NCBI RefSeq assembly: GCF_009795805.1
Contig: NZ_WTEY01000003.1
Coordinates: 1 to 64,000 of the forward strand
Direction of reading: 5' to 3'
Origin: Gilliamella sp. Pra-s52
GTDB lineage: Bacteria > Pseudomonadota > Gammaproteobacteria > Enterobacterales > Orbaceae
DNA: 64,000 nt
Below, piece after piece: positions 58,687 through 64,000 of this stretch. The position numbers and the translations under genes are program-made. Below the pieces are notes generated by a model that saw only the letters and a program-made list of their open reading frames with translations, was not told where the DNA came from and did not search any database. Every line of letters starts with the position of its first letter. The first letter of the stretch is position 1.

Positions 58687-59871
58687 ATGGTCCATTATAT
58701 CATAAAGAGACGTATCCGTGCAGACGGAACACCTCGATATCGTTGTACTATTATAATGAAAAAAAGCCAAGATTATTTATCGTAAGTCAGAGACGTTTAG
58801 CAAACAACAAATAGCAAAAATATGAGGAACAAATCGGGTATCGAAAATAGATCAACTCGAAATCCAACAAAAAAATTATTTGTTATTCAACATGTTAAAA
58901 AGAATAATATTGCAAATGTAAAATTATCTGTTCTAAAAAACTCATCACATAATTGAACACTGCAGGGCTCGAGCAGCATCAGGAACCAAACCAGCTACTA
59001 TCAACCATGATATAAGCTATATTGGTTCTATTCTTGAAGTTGCGCGACCTATTTATGGAATAAATATTGATAAAACAATTGTAGATGATGCGAGACCTTT
59101 ATTAATACAGATGAATTTAATCGGAAAAAGCCAACGCAGAGCAAGACGACCAATAAGTGATGAATTAAATCGTATTGTTGAAAAACTACAAGAACGGCAG
59201 TCACATAAATATTCAAAAATTCCTTTTGTTGATATTTTGAATTTTTTAATATTGCCATGTACGCAAATAGGTGAAAATATGTTCTCTAAAATGGGATGAT
59301 GTAGATTATAAATAAAAAGCAGTACTAGTTAGAAACAGAAAAGATCCCAGAAAAAAAATAGGAAATCATATGCTTGTACCCTTGCTAGGCGAAGCATGGA
59401 CTATTTTACAATCACAACCTAAAAACAATGAATTAATATTCCCTTATAATTCAAGATCTGTAACTGTATATTTTCCGCGAATTAGAAATAAACTAGGTAT
59501 TTGATTCAAGGTACCATGACATGAGGCGAGAAGGCGCTAGCCGATTATTAGAATGGGGTTTTGCAATAGAAGAAGTGGCTCAAGTGACAAGACATAGAAA
59601 TTTACAAACGCTCTGGAATATTTATATTAGTTTATTCCCAAATTCATTACATGCTAAATTTAACAAATTACAAAAAAGAAGAAAGCTAGCTTTGTTTAGC
59701 TCTAATGATGAAATCACTGGCGAATGCTACATTATCAACAGCGACGACGATCACAATTATGTACTCTATCAAACACTGAAATCACAATATGATATCGCCG
59801 ATTTTGTGATGCTAGCAGACGCTGTTGAGTATTGTAGGTTGAAGATTGATAGTGTTTTACTAATGCATTAG
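58687..59871 (+). pseudogene. Degraded tyrosine recombinase
   Basis: Pieces of one site-specific integrase are spread over several frames: IKRRIRADGTPRYRCTII from an ATG at 58687; ETFSKQQIAKI; about 59000-59240 GTKPATINHDISYIGSILEVA … RRARRPISDELNRIVEKLQE; LVPLLGEAW near 59380; and RREGASRLLEWGFAIEEVAQV with the Tyr region LWNIYISLFP. At least five stops or frameshifts. The last 60 codons beyond the homology (ending 59871) are unrelated and not recognised. Next to dusA, a common target site. Confidence 0.8.
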
Positions 59872-59909
59872 ATGTGTTAAACTTTTAATTTAAATAAGTA
59901 GTTTTTATT

Positions 59910-60974
59910 ATGTCAAATTTAGCTATTAATAAAAAATTAATTCCCTCTAGCACCAGAATTGACTCAATTGATTTTATACGTGCAATAAGTTTTTTGATGA
60001 TTGTTGCGGGGCATTTTGTTGGCGCATTGTCACAACACGGAGTTGATCGTCATTACTTCCATAAATATTATTTGGGTGGAGTTGGAGTTTCTTTTTTTAT
60101 TATTACTTCAGGTGCTTCACTGTATATTTCAACAAAAAACAAATTTGATTTAAAAGTTTATATAAAAAAGCGAATCGCAAATATTTATCCTTATTTTTGG
60201 ATTTGTTATGTTTTTGTTGCTGCTTTTTTGTTTTTGTCATTCTCAACCGTTTGTCTAGGAAATGACCCTGGTAGACTTTTAATAACATTTTTAGCATTAG
60301 ATGGATACTTAGGTTCAACTGTTCCAAATACTTATTATTTAATTGGAGAATGGTTCACCGGTTTTATACTTCTTGTATATATATTATTCCCGTTCATTTT
60401 TTGGTTAAAAAATAAAAATATTTATATTGCTATCATTGTTATTTCATCTTTGGTTGCCATTCAAAATACGCCTTATGTAGTTGAGCATTTTCTTTTGTGG
60501 AATGATGATCCTTTTTGGAACCCTATATCTAGACTACCAGAAATTTTACTAGGTGTACTTATTATTGATCTATTATTATTGAAAAACAAGAAAGCAAATT
60601 TCTTTACAGCATTTATAGCGTTACTGTATATCATAATTGTTCTTACATTTATAGAAGAACACTACAGGACATATAATATGTGGGGAATTAGCATGTGGGC
60701 AATGACATTTGTCATAATTTGCTGTTTGTATGAAAATATAATAATCCCTAAAGCAGTTAAAAAAATCATATTATTTTTATCAGAATATTCATTCGTGGCA
60801 TTTTTGCTACACCACCAAATAATATATTATCTGGTATCAAAGATACAGTCTCAGGAATTCAATAGATTTCAGTTTTTTTATTTTTATGTAGTTATAGTTT
60901 TACTTTGTTATTTTTTAGCTTATTTAATAAAACCAATTGGAGACAAGCTAAAAAGAAAAATACTAGAACTTTAA
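59910..60974 (+). CDS. Acyltransferase family 3 (OafA-like) membrane protein
   Basis: 354 residues, about ten membrane helices. FIRAISFLMIVAGHFVG carries the catalytic His of the Acyl_transf_3 family (the RA..FLMI..H motif), and KVYIKKRIANIYPYFWI is the conserved R/K-rich loop. Such enzymes acetylate or succinylate surface polysaccharides or LPS. It lies alone among mobile-element debris, with very low GC, and is plausibly horizontally acquired cargo. Substrate unknown. Confidence 0.82.
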   Translation: MSNLAINKKLIPSSTRIDSIDFIRAISFLMIVAGHFVGALSQHGVDRHYFHKYYLGGVGVSFFIITSGASLYISTKNKFDLKVYIKKRIANIYPYFWICYVFVAAFLFLSFSTVCLGNDPGRLLITFLALDGYLGSTVPNTYYLIGEWFTGFILLVYILFPFIFWLKNKNIYIAIIVISSLVAIQNTPYVVEHFLLWNDDPFWNPISRLPEILLGVLIIDLLLLKNKKANFFTAFIALLYIIIVLTFIEEHYRTYNMWGISMWAMTFVIICCLYENIIIPKAVKKIILFLSEYSFVAFLLHHQIIYYLVSKIQSQEFNRFQFFYFYVVIVLLCYFLAYLIKPIGDKLKRKILEL

Positions 60975-61026
60975 ACCATATAGCAAACTTAATCTGACAA
61001 ACACCTATTACTCATCGGCTTTCATT

Positions 61027-61167
61027 TTAACAAAATGCGTGTCCGATGAGCAAAATAACTTCTCCAATTGCTTTTTCTCGATTGTAAATCTCAAGCCATT
61101 GTTCAATATCGCTTTGTATTTCACTCAATTGCGTGTAAATCTTACGTCGAAATAAAATATCATAACA
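61027..61167 (-). pseudogene. C-terminal fragment of an IS481/IS3-type transposase
   Basis: Forty-six codons read CYDILFRRKIYTQLSEIQSD, then IEQWLEIYNREKAIGE, the C-terminal end of DDE integrase-core transposases, then drift to a stop. No upstream DDE domain remains; the phage tape-measure fragment begins directly beside it, which marks a junction of two insertions. Confidence 0.6.
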
Positions 61168-61847
61168 TTCTGAGTCCTAATTTAGGTTTAATGATTTTGG
61201 TGTTTTGATTCATTTCTGACTCGCCTTTTGCGTTATAAAATAACTTAAATGTCAGATCAAAGTAAAGACTACTCCAAATCTGCATTACATAAGACTTGAT
61301 AAACTCCCAGATACCATTAAAGAATTTACCCACAGCTTCCCATGATTTTACAATCCCTTCACCACCAGCTTTGAAACCTACTATAAAGAAATTAATAGTA
61401 GGCATAACAAAAGGTTTGATAAATTCCCATAGCCCACTAAAGAACTTACTAAAAGCCCCCAAGCTTTAACAATGAAAGAAGCTCCAACTTTGAACACTTC
61501 AATAAAAAGTTGATAATCGGCATAACGTAAGGCATAATAACACGCCATAGTCGTTGAAAGAATTTAATTATATCATCCCAGTGTGTGATGATTAATGTAG
61601 TAGCTATAGCAATGCTTGTCATAATAAACCAATTTGGGGGCATAGCCATCACAGTGTTTAAAGCTATTGATGCTACTCTCACAATTTTAAACACAATTGA
61701 TAATGCTATTTGTGCAAATGTAAATAGTTTTGTTGCAACAGCGATGCCTTTCAATACCCTGCTGAAAATGGTGAGCCTTGTTGATAGTGCACTAACAAGT
61801 TTTTGTATACGGCTTGGTGGGTTGTTAAAATAAATTTTTATAATCAA
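61160..61847 (-). pseudogene. Phage tail tape-measure protein fragment
   Basis: Two frames joined by a lesion near 61452 (a G-run one base short). The remnant has about 40-residue tandem repeats: FFQRLWRVIMPYVMPIINFL, FFSGLWEFIKPFVMPTINFF and FFNGIWEFIKSYVMQIW, preceded by hydrophobic stretches (MPPNWFIMTSIAIATTLII). Typical of the C-terminal part of tape-measure proteins. No other tail genes are nearby. Confidence 0.65.
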
Positions 61848-61963
61848 TTGGTTATTTTTTAATTGACGCCCTCACAAACTCATCATTTCGATAGTTCAAA
61901 CTTTTATCTGATCGTTAACCAGAAATAAATAAATCGAAATTTTTGATTAAAATAGAGGTGGTT

Positions 61964-62197
61964 ATGTCTCAACAACTAAGTATTGTAGGAATATTTTTTT
62001 TTTCAATATTATTTTTTTGGTGGATATATTTTACTATTTTTATAATTGGTATAATTATATTATATATATGTAAAAATAAACTTCTTAAATCAATTGGCTA
62101 CATATTAGTAATAGTACCAATAGGTTGTTACCTCGTCTTTGCAGTTAATTATTTATTGTGTGTATTGATTGTTTCTAAAACGGTAATTCATTTTTGA
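61964..62197 (+). CDS. Small hydrophobic protein, three predicted membrane segments
   Basis: 77 residues from the ATG at 61964 (AGAGGTGG before it; 61943 is less likely). Almost wholly hydrophobic with segments about 7-27, 28-45 and 50-73. Not recognised. Followed by a CAAC-TTCG-GTTG hairpin and T tract at about 62340-62365. The rest of 62198-62610 has no gene. Confidence 0.4.
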   Translation: MSQQLSIVGIFFFSILFFWWIYFTIFIIGIIILYICKNKLLKSIGYILVIVPIGCYLVFAVNYLLCVLIVSKTVIHF

Positions 62198-62610
62198 TGA
62201 TTAATAATTTGTGTTAGGCTATTTCCACACCAATAAAGGTGCAAAAGTTAAGTGATGATAAGTCAAATTTAAACAGTCTGTGCAAAAATTTTTTGGAAAA
62301 ATAAGTCATGAAAATGCTAGACTAGAATAGCTAAAGGATGTCAACTTCGGTTGTTGATTTTTAATAAAGACATGTTGTATTAATCAATTTGTTGTAAGTG
62401 AGTCCCCTTGTAACTAACTTTAAAAATCTTCCTTTGCTAGCGTTAATAGTATCCATTTTATTTTTCTGTCATAATTTTCATGTCAAAATAAAGTAACAAA
62501 ATGTTATTTTTATCTATTAATGTTTAACAGTAAATTAGTGATTGATTGTTTTAAAATTTCAACCTAATTTTGGATAGTTGGTTTTTTATTTAACGATTAT
62601 AGGCATTAGA

Positions 62611-62943
62611 ATGAACTCATATTTATTACTTTTTTTTGCAATTATTTGTGAAGTTATTGCAACTTCTTCATTGAAACTATCAAATGGATTTACTAACCTT
62701 ACTTATTCCATCATTACCATTGTGGGTTATAGTACTTCGTTTTATTTACTCTCATTAGCATTAAAAAACATTCCTGTTGGTATCGCTTATGCTATCTGGT
62801 CTGGAATTGGAATAGTGTTAATAAGTTTAATTGCATGGATCTTCTTAAAACAAACTTTGGATCTTGCAGCTTTAGTAGGTATGGGGTTTATTATGTTTGG
62901 TGTTGTGATTATTAATTTATTTTCGAAAGTATCTGGACATTGA
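62611..62943 (+). CDS. emrE: EmrE-like SMR multidrug transporter
   Basis: 110 residues, four helices, the E. coli EmrE length. Essential E14 in [36 protein letters not shown] (W63 and glycine ridge) and the terminal LFSKVSGH align along the whole protein. It exchanges protons for quaternary cationic drugs. It ends 11 bp before the left end of an IS3 element, so it may have been mobilised with it or lost its own terminator. Confidence 0.9.
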   Translation: MNSYLLLFFAIICEVIATSSLKLSNGFTNLTYSIITIVGYSTSFYLLSLALKNIPVGIAYAIWSGIGIVLISLIAWIFLKQTLDLAALVGMGFIMFGVVIINLFSKVSGH

Positions 62944-62991
62944 TTAATAAAGCTTGACCCTCGCCAAAATATTAGACAGTGCCCACCTCTA

Positions 62992-63843
62992 TCATTTTTT
63001 CATTTTGGTAATATTGTTGTTCATATTGTTCAGGTGATACCCAGCCATTGGCTGAATGACGGCGTATCCGATTATAATAGATTTCAATATATTCAAATAG
63101 TGCTTTATTAGCCAGTTTTCTCGTTTTGTAGTAACAGTCATGAATAATATGTGTTTTGAGTGTATGAAAAAACTTTCAACAACCGCATTATCAAAGCAGT
63201 TCCCTCTTCGACTCATGCTTTGCCTTAGCTCGTATTGTAACAATAATTGCTTGAAATCAGCGCTGCAATATTGGCTGCCTTGGTCACTATGGATGAGTAC
63301 ATTTTTAGGAAATTGACGCCGAAATAAGGCTTGTTTTAATGTATTACACACTAAATGGCGGTCTATGTAGCGACTCGTTTGCCTAGCAATCACTTTTCGT
63401 CCATATAAATCGATAATCACCGACAAATATAACCCACCTTCACCCGTTTTAATATAAGTAATATCGGTTACCCATGTCGTATTCGGCTTATCAGGGTTAA
63501 ATTGCCTATCTAACGTGTTGGGCGCAATATTGTGATGAACCGTATCTGTTTTATACTTGAATTTACGTGCTGCTTTACTCCGTAATCCCAATTATTGCAA
63601 AACACGGCTAATTGTCCTTTCTGAAACTTGATAGCCCGCTTCTCTTGCATCATGAAGCAGGCTTGGCGCACCCAAACGGGCTTTATGTTGCCAATACTGC
63701 TTTTGGATATACTCGCTGAGTTTGGTTGATTTGTTTGCTCTTTTTAACCAAGCATAATAACCCGATGAACTGACACCAAGTAATGAGCATATCCTAGTAA
63801 CGGGATAGCAGATTAAATGGTTTTTCATATAAACGTACTTCAC
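62992..63843 (-). pseudogene. IS3-family transposase OrfB, broken twice
   Basis: From a GTG at 63843 the frame encodes the HTH_21 region (VTRICSLLGVSSSGYYAW) and stops at a TAA (63592-63594); it continues in the same frame with the DDE core: WVTDITYIKTGEGGLYL (D1), LIHSDQGSQY (D2) and FDNAVVESFF (E). Just after ESFF a T-run slip changes frame. The true C-terminus (HTLKTHIIHDCYYKTRKLA … RRHSANGWVSPEQYEQQY) follows in another frame. Inactive as written. Confidence 0.85.
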
Positions 63844-64000
63844 CGACTTGGATTGTTGATGAAGTACACATGCGCCTTTTTTAGTATATCATTGGCCATT
63901 TTCAGTTCTTTAATCTCTTTTTCTAACGCCATAATCCGTTGTTGCTCAGCCGTTAACTCTCGACGGCTGGTTTTATTCGGGGAAAGTTGCCTAATCCATT
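63840..64000 (-). CDS. IS3-family transposase OrfA, C-terminal part
   Basis: Partial at the window edge. Reads WIRQLSPNKTSRRELTAEQQ then EIKELKMANDILKKAHVYF, the leucine-zipper end of IS3 OrfA, and stops at 63840-63842, overlapping the GTG of orfB. An A6G slippery run (63876-63882) is placed as expected for programmed -1 frameshifting to OrfAB. Confidence 0.75.
   Translation of the reverse strand, partial: WIRQLSPNKTSRRELTAEQQRIMALEKEIKELKMANDILKKAHVYFINNPSR

Larger units (their letters stand above)
62955..64000 (-). mobile_element. IS3-family insertion sequence, running off the window
   Basis: The end nearest emrE starts TGACCCTCGCCAAAATATTA, the TG…CA style of IS3 ends, and the transposase genes read leftwards to it. 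The other end is outside the window. It is degraded: orfB has a stop and a frameshift. Confidence 0.75.

Overview
The window looks like the chromosome of a low-GC gammaproteobacterium. The housekeeping proteins are close to those of Enterobacterales and Pasteurellaceae (RecR, UvrA, KdgK, FepA, SrmB, CmoM, PotFGHI, TamAB, YaeP), but the DNA is much more AT-rich. I infer Orbaceae (Gilliamella-like insect gut symbionts). That is an inference from gene mix and composition, not from a marker gene.

Layout. 1-5.7 kb is the right end of a decayed prophage. It holds small early genes, a truncated Sak3-type annealing protein, a truncated ssb cut off next to a PD-(D/E)XK-nuclease-like gene, broken PAPS-reductase-like, methyltransferase, DUF3850 and DUF4224 genes, and a frameshifted integrase abutting the 3' end of tRNA-Cys(GCA). 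6-15 kb is mostly minus-strand core genes: a YiiX-like hydrolase, a DUF4878 lipoprotein, truC, ybhA, recR, plsY, uvrA with a LexA box, and yhcH-kdgK. 15-28 kb holds a GT25 glycosyltransferase, fklB, an MFS gene broken at a homopolymer, dapB-tadA, hpt, tamAB, an EexN-like lipoprotein and a methyltransferase-only MnmC. 28-33 kb is plsC-cmoM and the heptose operon hldD-waaF-waaC with yaeP. 33-40 kb is a CusRS-like two-component pair with a divergent small-RNA candidate, trmA, srmB behind a 15-bp tandem promoter-like repeat, a peroxiredoxin and an SMR pair. 40-50 kb is Fur-box-controlled siderophore uptake (fepA plus an IroE-like lipoprotein esterase), ribB with an FMN riboswitch, and potFGHI. 50-58.5 kb is a lipoprotein ecotin, ydiK, pssA, clpB, queD-queE behind a preQ1-I riboswitch, and dusA. 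58.6-64 kb is a second mobile-DNA graveyard: a wrecked integrase, an acyltransferase, tape-measure and transposase fragments, emrE, and a degraded IS3-family element running off the window.

Several sets of genes act together. TamA/TamB and the heptosyltransferases build the outer envelope. PlsY, PlsC and PssA supply phospholipids. TruC, TadA, MnmC, CmoM, TrmA, DusA and QueD/E modify tRNA. Iron uptake, the PotFGHI polyamine importer, SMR exporters and ecotin fit a gut lifestyle.

The least expected signals are these: a 42-bp intergenic repeat in three copies; four 15-bp tandem repeats whose units form overlapping sigma70-like promoters before srmB; a candidate small RNA divergent from cusR; inserted N-terminal membrane segments in both PotH and PotI; a lipid-anchored ecotin with Leu at P1; a methyltransferase-only MnmC; and a nuclease-like gene at the breakpoint of a phage ssb. 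I did not find a clearly new multi-gene system.
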